This document shows positions 1 through 11,438 of a stretch of 64,000 nucleotides of DNA, piece after piece; the first letter of the stretch is position 1, and each line of letters starts with the position of its first letter. The notes beneath the pieces are model-generated. The model did not search any database and was not told the origin of the DNA. It was given only the letters and a program-made list of their open reading frames with translations. Position numbers and translations under genes: made by a program. The stretch comes from Nothopassalora personata (taxonomy: Eukaryota; Ascomycota; Dothideomycetes; Mycosphaerellales; Mycosphaerellaceae). Location of the stretch: contig CM066295.1 in NCBI GenBank assembly GCA_033816765.1, positions 2,108,001 through 2,172,000 of the forward strand, read 5' to 3'.

Positions 1-3000
1 CATGGGCTGAGTGCAGGCATGAAGAGGATAGAAGGTCTGTGTCAGGTCGTTGCCCCGGATATCAACAGTCCTTAGCGTCTTTAGCTTCGACAAGGTGACT
101 GCTGTCTTTCGTAGCCTGTCCAAACGGCCGCCGCATACCAGCAGTTGCTCAAGCTTGTTAATGTTCAGCAAAGGCCGGATGTCCTTGATGCAGTTGAAGT
201 TCAGATTGAGTGTCGCAAGATTTGGCAACTTCAAGCCAAAATCGGGTGGTAACTCCTGCAGACCAACGGAAGCCAGCTCAAGGTGTTGGACACTCAGTAG
301 CTTGTGAGGCAACGAGATTGTCGGCACACTGTTTCCAGAAAGACGCACAGTACGTGCGACGAGTTCCTCCTCGAGTAAGTTGACAGTACGACCGGCTGGC
401 AGGGTCTGCTTCCTCATGGAAACGACGTCCAATCGCTTGAGGCACCCGATCCCCTGCACTGTCGACAAGCAATTCTGATCAAGTAAGAGAGTCCTGATCC
501 CTGGCAAAAATGTCACATCCAGTCGGCGTAGTTCACAGTTCTTCAACGACATATGCCTCAGCTTAGGCATCCGCTCGTGAAACTGCAAAGGCTCTAAAAG
601 CTTGTTACCATCCAGCTTCAGGCACCGAAGGGCTGGCAAGAGGTCCACATGTTGAACGGCAGTAATGTTGTTATCACAGAGATCCAGCTCTTCAAGACGA
701 GTGAGCTGACTCTGCGCAAAGTCGATGACCTGCAGCTGGTTACTCCTCGCTCTGAACTTAAGCAGGCCATCGAGATGCAAGATGCCATCAAGGCTCTGAA
801 TGTGGTTGTCATCGGCTCGCAGCTCGCGTAAGTGGATAAGACAGCTCAAGCCGTCTAAGTTCTTTAGCTCGTTGCCCGATATGTCGAGGTATTGTAGGTG
901 CATCAGGTCATTCCACGGTGTTAAGCTACTCAGATGATTCGACCGGGCGATCAGATGTCTCACCGAGGTAGGTGCTCCGTTGAGATATGCAAGCTTGTTG
1001 TTCGACACATCCAGATCTTGCGTTCTTCCGCAAAAGTCATCCAGTCCGTGTAAGGAAGAAAGGCCCCGATTATGAAGATCAAGCTGCGTGAGCTCTTCCC
1101 AGTAGGGTTCATCCGCCTTCACGTCTGTGAGAATCTTGACCATGTCCTTCACGGCCAAAGCGTAACGATCCTCGACTTCAGCCGCAGCATGCCGCGCAAG
1201 CCTTTGAGCGAGAGCTTCCTCGGATGGCCTTTCCCTGTCTTCCTCGTGAACCGTGAAGTCTGGCAAGTCACTGAGGATGAAGCTAGGATCATACTTCATG
1301 GGTGATGATGGTACGTCGATTACCTGTCCTTGCCGACGCTTGCTCAGCGGCCTCGAAACACTCAACGCGACGCTCATCATACGATCACCGGGTAAAGGTG
1401 CGACAAAAGACAGTTCGCTCTGCTCATGGGTGTTGGCATCGTTGAAGCGACTCGTCAATGTCTTCCGGCGGAGCGACAACTGCCTTGCAGCTCCTCGATA
1501 TGTTGAGCTTGGTTGTGCCATCCCCCTGGCAGGTAGTGCGTGGCGAACCTTTGGTTCCTCAAGCTCCTCGATCAATGAGACGTCCGAGTAAGAAGTAAAG
1601 TCGACAATGCTTGCCTCGACCCGCTTGACGTCCTCGCTTGCTGACATTTGATCGTGCGCATCATGACTTGCGGAGGACAGGCAGCTTTCGTCTTCCTCCT
1701 CGACGTTCTCAAGGACTTCAGTCACCTCACTACACTGCGCGATCGCCAAAGCGGCCTGCGCGGCTGCATATACAAGAGGCTGCTGCTGGGCCTTACCCTG
1801 CACAGCCAAGCGATGCAGGTCTTCATCGCCCCATGAGGTTGCACGAGTTTCATTTGTCTGCTGCTGGCTCGAGGTGAAGGCGGTATATCGTGAAGGATCA
1901 GAACTTGAGTACGTATGACGAGACGTCTTGCTGTCTCTTGTAGTCGGGCGATTCAGTACTGTTTCTTGCGAGGTCGTACGAGACACGGTCTGCTCCACCA
2001 TGTAACGCTCAGTTCCTGCTGCAGACGTAGGACGACCTTCAGAAGGCACTGCGCTTGGCCTGCGTTGTGCGCTAGCTTTTCGGATCTCTTCTTCCTTATG
2101 TTCGTCCACAGGAAGGTCCGATATCTCGCGAAAAGGATCATCGTCGCTCGTGATGTTACTTGGTGGCTCGAGGAAAGCTCCATAAGTCTGCTTCTTCGGA
2201 CTTCGAGCCTTCACCCACTGCTGTCTATCCTTGTCGTATGTCATCGCGCCAACTTGTTCGCCGATGAGATGAGCAACGGCATCTGGCGCCAGGTTGCCGA
2301 GGTTCTCAGACTTGCGCGACAGAACCGTACGGCCAGTGGATGTAGCATCTGAATTTTGGCTAGAGTGGGACGCGAGTGAGCTTTGTTGTGAGTGTTGCGT
2401 TGATGGACGACTGGGGTCGTTGTCGGCATAGTGATCGTGCATCGGAATGGGTCCCGTGATGCGAATATTCGAGTGCTCGTCCACAACGACCTCTGGAACA
2501 TCGTTGTCATCGGCGTGAGCTGAAATGACTGACTGGGCCAGGAATTCGGTATCGTCCCTCTCCTGGAAGCGGCGGAGATGGCTGATGACTCTGGCGTCGG
2601 TCGGCTGAGAGTTGCGTGGTCGCCAACCGCTCATTCCTTCCCGCGACGGCGGCCTAGATATCCTCAGTGATGACAAGTCCTGCCCAGAATGGTCACCCTC
2701 GCTAATGGCTTCTTGGTCAGACTCTGCGACACTACCGAGCCCACTTTGACGTCCAGCTTTCTCACGGATCAATCGCATGACCATGACTGCCTCATTGAAG
2801 AAGTCTTGAGTGGTCACCGAACGCTTACGCTCGGCATACTCTCCAGAAGCCTTTTGTACGCGCAGACTGAACTTTGCAACCTCGTTGGCCACCACTTTCG
2901 CTTGCTGCTGAATGGAAGAAGGAGGAGTATCGGACGCCATGGATGATTCAATTTGCTCCATGACAGCCACCAATGCTTCGGGCTCTTGTTCGGCAAATTG

Positions 3001-5157
3001 TTCTGCCGCCTCTTTGATCTCTGCCTCAATCTTCTCTCGCCGCCGCTGACTCGGCGTTGGGTTTCTGGGCCGAAGCATTTTGCGCTCTGCGAGTACGTCA
3101 GGGTCGGCGGTGTCCTGATTGTTGTTGTTGCGGGAGCCTCTCCGCTTGCTACCACTAAGAGCTTCTTGAAGCTGGCTGTGGTACGATCTGTTGGCCTCAG
3201 CTAACCCGTCTTCCAGCTCCGAAGCGTGCAGTGTTCGGCGTCTCTTGGGCGTGGGCGCCTTGAAGGGCGAATTCGGTGGTCGCTTTCCTGCTGCGGCATT
3301 GCTGTTCACTCGTCTGGGTGCAGAAGCTGCTTCGAACGCATCTTCAACCGTTGGATATCTGTACTGAGTGTTCAGTGTCGAAGTCTGCGAATTCGCCTCG
3401 CTTCGTTTGGACAATTTCCGCTTCAGCTTGAACGTGTCGTCTGCAGGTGGGACATCGTCGAACCTGAAGCCTAGCGGCACTTTACTACCTGGTGGAGGAA
3501 CTTCTGAGCCTGGCGAACGATCGCTATCAGGTCTGTCAGAGTCTGATGCGCTTGTTATAGTGATCTCAGCATTGAAAACATGGTCGCTCAGATCTCCACT
3601 GCCGAATGAATTGTCTGTTATGTTGCGCAAGCTAGGCTGTCGGATCGCTGCTGGGCGGTGTTGCTGAACCTGATCACCGCCGTCCTCTGAGCGGATCTGT
3701 GACAGGTCTGGGTCCAGCTGACTCATGCGTCTCAAGAGTTTGTTGCTTGTGAAAGTATCGTGAGGACCAAAAAGCTTGAGTGGACTGCCCGACGATCTCG
3801 AACGGGGCTCAGACTGCCCTTGACTTGGGGTCGTGGGACGACCGCTTGACGCAGCCGCATCGATTGGTGATAACAGCTCGCTGGTCTGCTGTCTCACTAT
3901 GGACGCCTCTGTTTTGGATGGAGACGGGCTAAGAGGCCTCTCCTTGAACGAACCTTCTGCTGAATATCCGCCTCGCCTTGTCTGCACATTGTCCCCAAGG
4001 CTTCCCGTCGGTGGCGTTCCAGTGGGGAGATTCTCCGACAGAGACAGGTCTGGCACAGCTGGTAGGACCTCACTCCCAGGCCCATCAGTGAATCCAGACT
4101 GCTCCGCGATGGATGTGTCTTCGGCTTCCGCAAGTGTGTCGTTGGAAGGCTGCTCTTGGCTGGGATGTCTGAGGTCGACCGTGCTCTTCTGGAACTGCTT
4201 GACCAGTCTCGAGTCCAAGGCTTTGTACTCCACCTGCCCGGTCATGCTTGTGTGCTTCGACACAAAGACCGGGCTGAAGTCGTCGAGGTCTGTCTGGCCA
4301 CTCACAGTGCGATTGCCGACGACATTATCGTGGGCGAACTCTGTGGCAGGTCGATCACGGCTCGAGCAGTGCGCGTTGGAGGGTTGTTCTTGCTCTGTTT
4401 CGGGGATCTCTGGCTCTTCTGGGTTGTGCATATCGAAGGGATTGCTCTCGAAGCTGTTGTCCTCTCGATATTGCTCGGCGGTTGTCGTGCTCTCGCGCTC
4501 CTCGTCAACGGTGCCCAATCGGTCTCCTTCGTCCACACTCTGATCCTCCTCATGACGCTCAGAGTGCTCATGTCTGGAAGGCCAAGGTGGTGGACTCGAC
4601 GGCATTGCGGCTACGGCAGATCGGTCGACCCAGCTCATGCTACTGCTGGTCTTCCTGGGCGCATCGTCCACCGGTGTCTGCGCGAAGATGTTCTCCAATC
4701 CAGTCGCGCCGAATAAATCAGTCTGGTCACCATAGCCAACTCTGCCCTGTAGAAGCCGCCTCTTCCACTCCAGTGTCTGCTGTTTCTTCGTCGGCGAGCA
4801 GCTCTTCGATCGTTGGGCAACCGTATCGTACTGCACCACGGACGTGTCTGAGGCGCCGGAGAAGGAACGCGATTGTGTGAGCTTCGCCGAGCCGTTGGGG
4901 CGACGCTGCGTGTTGTTGTTACTATTGCTCAATGGCGACAGCGGGCTTCGGCGTTTCTGTGTTGTGCCTCGCCTTGAGCCCATGGAGCCGCTGACATTTC
5001 GCCTCGAGTTGCATGTGGAACCATATTGGATCGAATGGGCGTCGTGACTGGCGGAAGAGATGTTGATGTCGGAGGGGACCTGTATGTTCCAAGACACATC
5101 GTCGTCGTCACTGAGGCCCGCCAGCCATGGCGCCACGTTCTGTGCATCCTGTGCCAT
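1..5157 (-). CDS. cdc11: Septation initiation network scaffold protein, Cdc11/Nud1 family (3' end beyond window)
   Basis: An uninterrupted frame of 1,719 codons runs from the ATG at 5157 to the window edge with no stop or needed intron. Residues about 128-160 hold the motif LEWKRRLLQGRVGYGDQTDL followed by FGATGLENIF, which I recognise from fungal Cdc11/Nud1 proteins; the N-terminus (PWLAGLSDDDD) also fits. The middle is Ser/Thr/Gln-rich and disordered, with a conserved-looking stretch (HLIGEQVGAMTYDKDRQQWV) before the repeats. From about residue 1340 to the edge come leucine-rich repeats of the LDVSNNKL / LDLCDNNI type. Family role: the protein sits on the spindle pole body and recruits the kinases and GTPase of the septation/mitotic-exit network. 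The C-terminus is missing here. Its promoter is shared with the divergent gene at 5517. The family call is firm; exact function in this organism is inferred. Confidence 0.9.
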   Translation of the reverse strand, partial: MAQDAQNVAPWLAGLSDDDDVSWNIQVPSDINISSASHDAHSIQYGSTCNSRRNVSGSMGSRRGTTQKRRSPLSPLSNSNNNTQRRPNGSAKLTQSRSFSGASDTSVVQYDTVAQRSKSCSPTKKQQTLEWKRRLLQGRVGYGDQTDLFGATGLENIFAQTPVDDAPRKTSSSMSWVDRSAVAAMPSSPPPWPSRHEHSERHEEDQSVDEGDRLGTVDEERESTTTAEQYREDNSFESNPFDMHNPEEPEIPETEQEQPSNAHCSSRDRPATEFAHDNVVGNRTVSGQTDLDDFSPVFVSKHTSMTGQVEYKALDSRLVKQFQKSTVDLRHPSQEQPSNDTLAEAEDTSIAEQSGFTDGPGSEVLPAVPDLSLSENLPTGTPPTGSLGDNVQTRRGGYSAEGSFKERPLSPSPSKTEASIVRQQTSELLSPIDAAASSGRPTTPSQGQSEPRSRSSGSPLKLFGPHDTFTSNKLLRRMSQLDPDLSQIRSEDGGDQVQQHRPAAIRQPSLRNITDNSFGSGDLSDHVFNAEITITSASDSDRPDSDRSPGSEVPPPGSKVPLGFRFDDVPPADDTFKLKRKLSKRSEANSQTSTLNTQYRYPTVEDAFEAASAPRRVNSNAAAGKRPPNSPFKAPTPKRRRTLHASELEDGLAEANRSYHSQLQEALSGSKRRGSRNNNNQDTADPDVLAERKMLRPRNPTPSQRRREKIEAEIKEAAEQFAEQEPEALVAVMEQIESSMASDTPPSSIQQQAKVVANEVAKFSLRVQKASGEYAERKRSVTTQDFFNEAVMVMRLIREKAGRQSGLGSVAESDQEAISEGDHSGQDLSSLRISRPPSREGMSGWRPRNSQPTDARVISHLRRFQERDDTEFLAQSVISAHADDNDVPEVVVDEHSNIRITGPIPMHDHYADNDPSRPSTQHSQQSSLASHSSQNSDATSTGRTVLSRKSENLGNLAPDAVAHLIGEQVGAMTYDKDRQQWVKARSPKKQTYGAFLEPPSNITSDDDPFREISDLPVDEHKEEEIRKASAQRRPSAVPSEGRPTSAAGTERYMVEQTVSRTTSQETVLNRPTTRDSKTSRHTYSSSDPSRYTAFTSSQQQTNETRATSWGDEDLHRLAVQGKAQQQPLVYAAAQAALAIAQCSEVTEVLENVEEEDESCLSSASHDAHDQMSASEDVKRVEASIVDFTSYSDVSLIEELEEPKVRHALPARGMAQPSSTYRGAARQLSLRRKTLTSRFNDANTHEQSELSFVAPLPGDRMMSVALSVSRPLSKRRQGQVIDVPSSPMKYDPSFILSDLPDFTVHEEDRERPSEEALAQRLARHAAAEVEDRYALAVKDMVKILTDVKADEPYWEELTQLDLHNRGLSSLHGLDDFCGRTQDLDVSNNKLAYLNGAPTSVRHLIARSNHLSSLTPWNDLMHLQYLDISGNELKNLDGLSCLIHLRELRADDNHIQSLDGILHLDGLLKFRARSNQLQVIDFAQSQLTRLEELDLCDNNITAVQHVDLLPALRCLKLDGNKLLEPLQFHERMPKLRHMSLKNCELRRLDVTFLPGIRTLLLDQNCLSTVQGIGCLKRLDVVSMRKQTLPAGRTVNLLEEELVARTVRLSGNSVPTISLPHKLLSVQHLELASVGLQELPPDFGLKLPNLATLNLNFNCIKDIRPLLNINKLEQLLVCGGRLDRLRKTAVTLSKLKTLRTVDIRGNDLTQTFYPLHACTQPM

Positions 5158-5516
5158 GTTGGCCGTGATGTGTTGGCCGCGATGGACTTCGCGCGTTGTT
5201 TATGCTGAAGTCGTCCCGTGCTGCTTGATATCGTGTCGTGCTAGCAGGTCATACTGTAGTCCTTCACCGAAGCACTCTTTTCGTCATGCACGGCCAGCAA
5301 CACAAGGGCAATATCGAGTAGCAATGCGATGGTGTGGTGCAGCGTGATGAGGCTTGGATCTCGGGCGCATCTCGTTGCTTGGGATTCTCCATCGGGCATC
5401 GTCATGGCAACAACCGTGCTCCTCCCAGCAAATGCGACCTCCCCTTCCGAGACCTGCTCTCGTACAAGAATATAAGATCATGTACCGCCCGCCGATAATG
5501 CTGCGACGGGTGCGTC
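5158..5516. promoter_or_regulatory. Divergent intergenic promoter region
   Basis: This 359-bp gap separates the start codons of two genes transcribed away from each other (Cdc11-type scaffold and the unknown 950-residue protein), so it should hold both promoters. I see no clear TATA box or known factor site. A coding extension of either gene into it cannot be excluded. Confidence 0.5.
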
Positions 5517-8369
5517 ATGATCAGGAACCACAGACCGCGAGGATATCGCTGGAACTGTCCCTCCGACTTTCAGCAAACACCCGCTTTTCGCCACATACGC
5601 TATGATGATTGCCTAGCACCCGAAGATGGAATCTTGCTCGCCGACGACGAGGGCGAGTTCCCAGAGTCGGAGCGAGCAGCGAAGCGGAGGCGTGTGGAGC
5701 ATTTGGCCGATGGCTTTCTGAACGGTCTACCACTGGAGATACACTCGGCTCGATTAGATCCGGATGCTCTCAGGAGTGCCGTGGCGTACTCCTCCTTCCC
5801 AAGACCGAAGGACTTCAGATATGCAATTGAAGACGTCGAAACCCAGAATGACTCGGCTGAGCTGTGGGAGGATGTAGAGGACGACCGAGAGATGTTCCAG
5901 AGATTGCGAGGAGCAAAGCAGGCGAATGCAAACGACGACGATGATAGTGGCGTCTTCATTGACGGGACTGTCGTCGGGGAGGAAGTGGAAGTCACCGAGG
6001 TAGAAGTACAGGCAAGTTGTGGACCAAAGCGACGCCTGAGATCGACCAAGGTCACCGTCGGTCCCAGCGAGGAAGCACTTCGAGTCGCCGCTGCGCTTCG
6101 AAATCGGACGCTGCGACAGACGATTACCGCTCTACCTGGCGAGAGCCAAACTCACTCTTGTCCTCCACCGGTCATACCGGAGACACAGAGTCAGAGTTTT
6201 GAGACGTCTACGGACGAGACTGCATCTGATTGCGGGCCGTCTCCAACGCCTGCCTGGACAAGCTCGAAGTGGCTCAAGACCGGAGCATTCAATCCCCAGA
6301 AGCATGTCGATGAAGACTGTAGCCGAGATGAGCTTGGGGCGTCGTCCATGTTCACACTATCACAAAAGTCTCGAACTCGAGAGCGACCACTAGCTCGAGG
6401 CAAGGTTGCACCAAGCACTGCGGCTCTCGCCAGCGTCAGCCCTGCGCCTAGTGCTACCGCTCAATCTAGGAATGATGAGTCTTTCGCTTCACGACTGGAA
6501 GCGTCACAGGGACCTGAAAGCAGCAGTGCTGTTCCTGCGCAGTACGACGATTCTTCCGTACAGGTCAATGAGTCGACAGACTTTCAGCCTAGGCCTCAGG
6601 AGCATGGTGGATCGAGCAGGGATGGCGGGACTCCCCAAGAAGACAGCCTGTCACGGTTGTTACGACGACAAGGCCTGCGGGTTGCTCCACGTAAGTCGTG
6701 GGTTGCAATGAAGGATATCTCGGAGCACACAGAAGAACCGACGTTCATCGACCCAGATGGAGCACATGCACGGCGCAGTGGCGATGCGGTAAATGTCAAT
6801 GAGGCTGAACAAGGCTCGCTGACACAGGATAGGCTGCTGAGAGGGAGGAAAACGAAGTGCACTGGCAACGTGGCCACCGACGAGCCACGAGGATTGTCCT
6901 CACGGCGCGAGTCGGCGCCCTCCGGTCTGCAAGACATGGCTGCAACCAAGGGGCGAGCTCAGCAGGAGGAGGAGCAGTATCTCGAAGTAGAAGTCAACGG
7001 CTTCTCACCTCTCGTGCTGCGGAAGCGGAGGTCGAAGCTTAGCAAGCAACAGACCACCAAGACTGCGTCTTTGCAGCCCGCTGAGCCTGCCGCAAAGAAC
7101 AACTCCCGGAAGGGAAGGAGGACAGCCTCCTTCTCTTCCTCGAGCCGAGGAAGGTCCGCACCGGCACCGGCACTTGTGCTATCAGCAGAGCCTCACACTC
7201 CACTCGTGGATGAACATCTCAATACCAACTTGCCTCAAATTGCAGGATCGGAGCGGCATTCTTCCGCCGTGAGACGAGCTCTTCGCGAAGAACTCGAGGC
7301 GTCTGGAGCAGAGCGGTCACGATCCGGTGATCAAGTATTGCCGCAACTAGAGCTGATACGCGAGATGGGCTCGAATGAAACTGAGGAAGAGGATGATGCC
7401 GCCGCCGCCGCCGATGTATCAGCTGTGATTGAAACACAGTGGCCTGGCACTCAAGCGATGCTGGCTCAAGCTCAATGTGACATGTTCACTTCGCCCCACA
7501 AGTCAGATACCCCACTGTGTCTCGGAGATGAGACGGCTCCACAAGTCCACGGAGCGCGAACAAATCCTAGCCGCAGTACACGGAAACCTCTAAAACAGCT
7601 CTCGCAGGAACCAGTTGCTTTGCCGAGCACACAGGCTCTGTTACAAGACTGGCAGCCATGGTCAAGCATCAAGAAGCCAGGGATCACGCGAGATAGTCTG
7701 GATGCTTCGGCATCGCCATTAGTTGCCGAAAAGCGGACGCCAAGGAGTGTCTTTGCCACATCGCTGCCAAGTGCGAAGAGCCCAGCAGCTAGGAGTGCTT
7801 CGGCCTCCATATGGGAATCTGCCAACCGCCGTCGAAGCAGTCTTCGCTTCTCAATGTCTTTCTCTGATTCACCTGAACAGGCAGACTGCGGTGACGCCCC
7901 AAGCCTTGTTGTCGAGCATCAGCCGAAAGCGGCATCGCAACCAATACCACTGCGCCACCAGGATGTCATCGAGAATCAGGATGACACTGTCTCGGACATG
8001 GACACAGATTCTCCGAAGAAGACCACGCGAGGGATGTTCTCATCGATGCGTCTCACAAGTACTCAGAAGTCACCGGTCGCTGGAAGACCAGCTGATGGCT
8101 TCAGCAGGCCATCGCCGAGGCGGAGCAGCTCGGGTCACAACTCGTCATTGAGCTTTGGGATGTCATCACTTGACCTACCTGTGTATGGCCCCGCACGTAG
8201 GCAGGACCACACGATTCTTCCTCCAGACAGCCAGCAAGACAGCCAGACGTTGTTGACTAGTTACCAGCATGCGCAGGTGCTTGCAGATGAGGGCTCGCAG
8301 GAGCTTGCGAGGACTATCACGGAGGTGACTACGGATGTCCTAGGGACTGCAGGCACTTTCACCTTTTGA
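5517..8369 (+). CDS. Large disordered protein of unknown function, probably nuclear
   Basis: Single open frame of 950 residues starting at ATG 5517. I do not recognise the family. The N-terminal 120 residues are the most structured-looking part (RYDDCLAPEDGILLADDEGE, then a basic AAKRRRVEHLADGF segment that could be a nuclear localisation signal). The rest is Ser/Arg/Glu/Gln-rich and low in hydrophobics. It holds short related motifs around residues 640-720 (WPGTQAMLAQAQ; PSTQALLQDWQPW), an acidic EEEDDAAAAADV stretch, and a C-terminus rich in Ser-Pro. These features suit a chromatin or DNA-associated scaffold with many phosphorylation sites, but that is inference. Divergent from the SIN scaffold gene. 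Several antisense frames over it are shadows. Confidence 0.75.
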   Translation: MIRNHRPRGYRWNCPSDFQQTPAFRHIRYDDCLAPEDGILLADDEGEFPESERAAKRRRVEHLADGFLNGLPLEIHSARLDPDALRSAVAYSSFPRPKDFRYAIEDVETQNDSAELWEDVEDDREMFQRLRGAKQANANDDDDSGVFIDGTVVGEEVEVTEVEVQASCGPKRRLRSTKVTVGPSEEALRVAAALRNRTLRQTITALPGESQTHSCPPPVIPETQSQSFETSTDETASDCGPSPTPAWTSSKWLKTGAFNPQKHVDEDCSRDELGASSMFTLSQKSRTRERPLARGKVAPSTAALASVSPAPSATAQSRNDESFASRLEASQGPESSSAVPAQYDDSSVQVNESTDFQPRPQEHGGSSRDGGTPQEDSLSRLLRRQGLRVAPRKSWVAMKDISEHTEEPTFIDPDGAHARRSGDAVNVNEAEQGSLTQDRLLRGRKTKCTGNVATDEPRGLSSRRESAPSGLQDMAATKGRAQQEEEQYLEVEVNGFSPLVLRKRRSKLSKQQTTKTASLQPAEPAAKNNSRKGRRTASFSSSSRGRSAPAPALVLSAEPHTPLVDEHLNTNLPQIAGSERHSSAVRRALREELEASGAERSRSGDQVLPQLELIREMGSNETEEEDDAAAAADVSAVIETQWPGTQAMLAQAQCDMFTSPHKSDTPLCLGDETAPQVHGARTNPSRSTRKPLKQLSQEPVALPSTQALLQDWQPWSSIKKPGITRDSLDASASPLVAEKRTPRSVFATSLPSAKSPAARSASASIWESANRRRSSLRFSMSFSDSPEQADCGDAPSLVVEHQPKAASQPIPLRHQDVIENQDDTVSDMDTDSPKKTTRGMFSSMRLTSTQKSPVAGRPADGFSRPSPRRSSSGHNSSLSFGMSSLDLPVYGPARRQDHTILPPDSQQDSQTLLTSYQHAQVLADEGSQELARTITEVTTDVLGTAGTFTF

Positions 8370-8694
8370 GAGAAGGTCCCGCCGCTAGATGCTTGGGTTA
8401 GATACAGAGTCCAGGCATTGAACGTGATTGTGGCCAGTGCTTCCTCCACATTTCACGCCGCTCGTCATCCTTGTCGTAGATGATACTCCGCACGCTACCG
8501 AAATGTTGAGGGTAAATTGACCCTGGCAGACGTTATCCGATCATATCGATATGCCACGTCAGCCTCATCTTTCTCAAACACTTTCCGTTGGGCGATGCTA
8601 AGAAGTGTCGCAGACCATGCGTGCACAAAGGCTGCAGCCTCTTCAAACCTGAGGTAGCAGCCGCCGAGAATCCGGTGTCTTTGATGAGTACAGT

Positions 8695-8882
8695 ACAGGC
8701 TATGACAAGAATCACATTTACCCCTGCTAGCGTAAAATCTTCGACTAACTGTATACATCGATATATGTGGGTTAAAAGCAGGTGGCAAAACAACGTGGTG
8801 ATCCACACATATTGATGTACATAGTTAGTCGGACGTTTGACGCTAGTAGGGGTAGATATGTTTTTGCCATACAGTAGTCTGT
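8695..8882 (+). mobile_element. MITE-like palindromic element, copy 1
   Basis: A 188-bp sequence whose two halves are inverted copies. The left arm runs from ACAGGCTATGACAAGAATCA through CCTGCTAGCGTA to CGACTAACT. The right arm carries AGTTAGTCG, GACGCTAGTAGG and TTTTTGCCATACAG. The same arms and interior (ATGTGGGTTAAAAGCAGGTGGC) recur in the copy at 11439. It has no coding capacity. The right tip of this copy is slightly longer and more decayed. A short non-autonomous DNA transposon fits best; no clean target duplication is visible. Confidence 0.6.
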
Positions 8883-11438
8883 ACCTGTACCCTTTACATC
8901 TGCTCGGACTCGATGCAGGGAGCTAGGCTCGCTTCTGGCTCGCTTATCTTTTAGCTCAGATCAGTATCCATCTGTACGGCTCAGCCAATCAGGGGGCTAG
9001 GAGCATCAGTCTACGCAAGACTGAGAACTTCCTGGACCACTGATCGGAGCTAAAGGGCACCGACTCGAGTCGAGCTTGCTGACGTATGGCAGCTCCTTTT
9101 GTAGATACTGTAGACATTTGAATCACCCCTTGATGAGCCCAATCTGCATACTAATCAACCAATAACGTAATACTAAGGCCTCGTATTCTTCGACTCTGAA
9201 GATCGATCATCTTATTGTCGGCCATCGAGAAGGGCCGTAGACATCTGCAATTAAAGATGGAATAGATTATGAGATTATCTCGCTGGTCGCCGCCACTCGC
9301 GTGTCCTTCACAGCCAGTCGTACGCGCATAATCGTGAATCCTACTTTTGAGAGGATCTCTGCTTCTTTAGAATCCGATCAAATCTATAGCGGCCTTTGAC
9401 CTCCAACCTAGGACCCAGAGCCGTGTACCAAGAACCTGTCAATAATAATCGATTCTATATAGCGTGGAATCTCGATCCTCGGTGATCGATTCGACTACCG
9501 ATCTTTAGAGGCGAAGTATATAGGGACTAATAAGATACCAGCCACGAGCAGGCCACGCGGCACCCTCTGCGATAGCAATGGTCCGTGACGCGTGCTCACG
9601 CGTTACCAAGTACTATGCAAACACCAAGCCTCGTCTTGCTGTATAGCATCTGTTTAGCACATTGATATTGGAGCCTTTACGAACATCTACTACTGTGCTA
9701 ACAGAAGTGCAGTCACAGTACCGCACCCCAAGATGCCGTGGGCATGACCCGCTGTAAGAATTAATTTAAGCCTTGCGCTTGATATATTGCCCAGACACAA
9801 AAGCCGAGACATTGACTCTCCATCATAACTTTACTTCAACCACAACAGTCGCTTTCTCCGACCTGCTAAAATTTTATCCGGGCTACTTCTAGTTCCAATT
9901 CACACAGCACAGGACCAATTCATAATGTCTCCAAAGCACTCGCACGACGTTCGCGATAACAATGCTTCGAGCATGTCCGCGAACGATGTGCACTAGCCTC
10001 ACGTAGCGCAGAGATCGCACTCTAGCACCAACTCCGCCTCGCCGTAGCAGAGATCTAATCACTGCCTTACAGTGCACCTTTCGGTAGAGAAGCGTGGCTA
10101 TGTGTGGCCACGAGATTCTACAGTAACGTCGGGGCTGCCTGATTACGGCCTTAAGACGCCCTAAGAGGCCCAGAGTAAGGTCGTCGTTAGGCAGCAAGGC
10201 AGAAATTCCCACTGCGAGGGTCTGTAGCTATAGTGGTTGCAGCACTAGCTATGTTGTTCACAATGTGGCTACAGCACTGTGGCCGAGTACTGTAGCTACC
10301 AGGAACCGGCATCTCTACCTAGCCGTTCCGGCTCTGCTTATAAATGATCGGCGACAATTTTCACGTTTTACCGGCACTTCGATTGAGAAGCCAGTCTTGG
10401 AGGTGTTTAGAGAGCCTGGTAGAAGGGCCCGTGGTAGATTAAATGGCGGGGAGAGGCAGGGGTAGCAGCCAATGGTTGTGTCGCGCTTAGCCTTGTACAC
10501 TAACGGCAACCAACGGGAACCATCAGGCAATAAGCTTTCAGCGGATACTGCTAGCCGGAGCTGGAGAAGACAACCAAAAGTTGCGACTCTTTCATACTAT
10601 ACATCTCGCGCATCAATTCATATAGACAAGTAGTAGTCGAGCGTTCGACTATCGCGCGCTCTGCGAAGAGGAGTTCAGTGCCACTTTTGCACTTTAATGT
10701 AAACCCAGCCCCACCGTAGTTTGGTAAGGAAGTCCGGTTTCACTACATCTGACAGGGGCTGTGAAGGCGTTGACGCTGGTTCGACAAGGATCTTGGGATC
10801 AGGACGTAGAACTGGAAACACTGTCAACGTGTACCGCCAATCTCTGATCCTGGTTGACAGCCTACCAGAAGATACTGTAACTTGAAGTTCGGCATCCTGG
10901 ACTACTAGTGCTTTACAGTACGTGAGCTTCTAAGCCACCTCTCGGCATTCACGAATCGATGCTGGAAGAGCGTGAGCTATCGGGACAGCATGCAGTGCAT
11001 GCACCGCGCGCTTGAGAGCAACCATGTCAATCAGGATCTGCCCCAAGGCCGTGCCTTCCGCCTCTCCACACTGTCCCGGTGACTGATTAACAAGACGAAT
11101 ACTGACGTCAGGTAGACTTCTGCAAGTGACCGGGTAAATTAATCACAGAAGAGGCTACTTTTAGGCCAGAATCAGACACGGCCGTAAGAGCTCCAGATTC
11201 TGCAACTCAACTCCACTTGCTTCGAGGGAAACGACTTTTATTGCCCCCCCCCGGTCCCCTTAAGGGAGGCAATAGAAATTTTGGCCTACGAGGTCTTGCA
11301 ATTCACTCTGCATGCGCAGGATCTGGGCTGATTTTGAGTGCCTATACAGATTGAGATACAGCTGCGTGAAAGACATAGCGACTTTTGCGAAAAAGCGTAC
11401 CCAGTCGTCAGCTGAGGTCTAATCAGTCGTTAGTTCTC

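Noticed and set aside
5600..6055. 151-codon Ser-rich minus frame
   Set aside because: Shadow of the 950-residue gene.
9889..10212. 107-codon minus frame in the gene-free gap
   Set aside because: Low-complexity Arg/Val/Leu content, no splice context and no recognisable domain.
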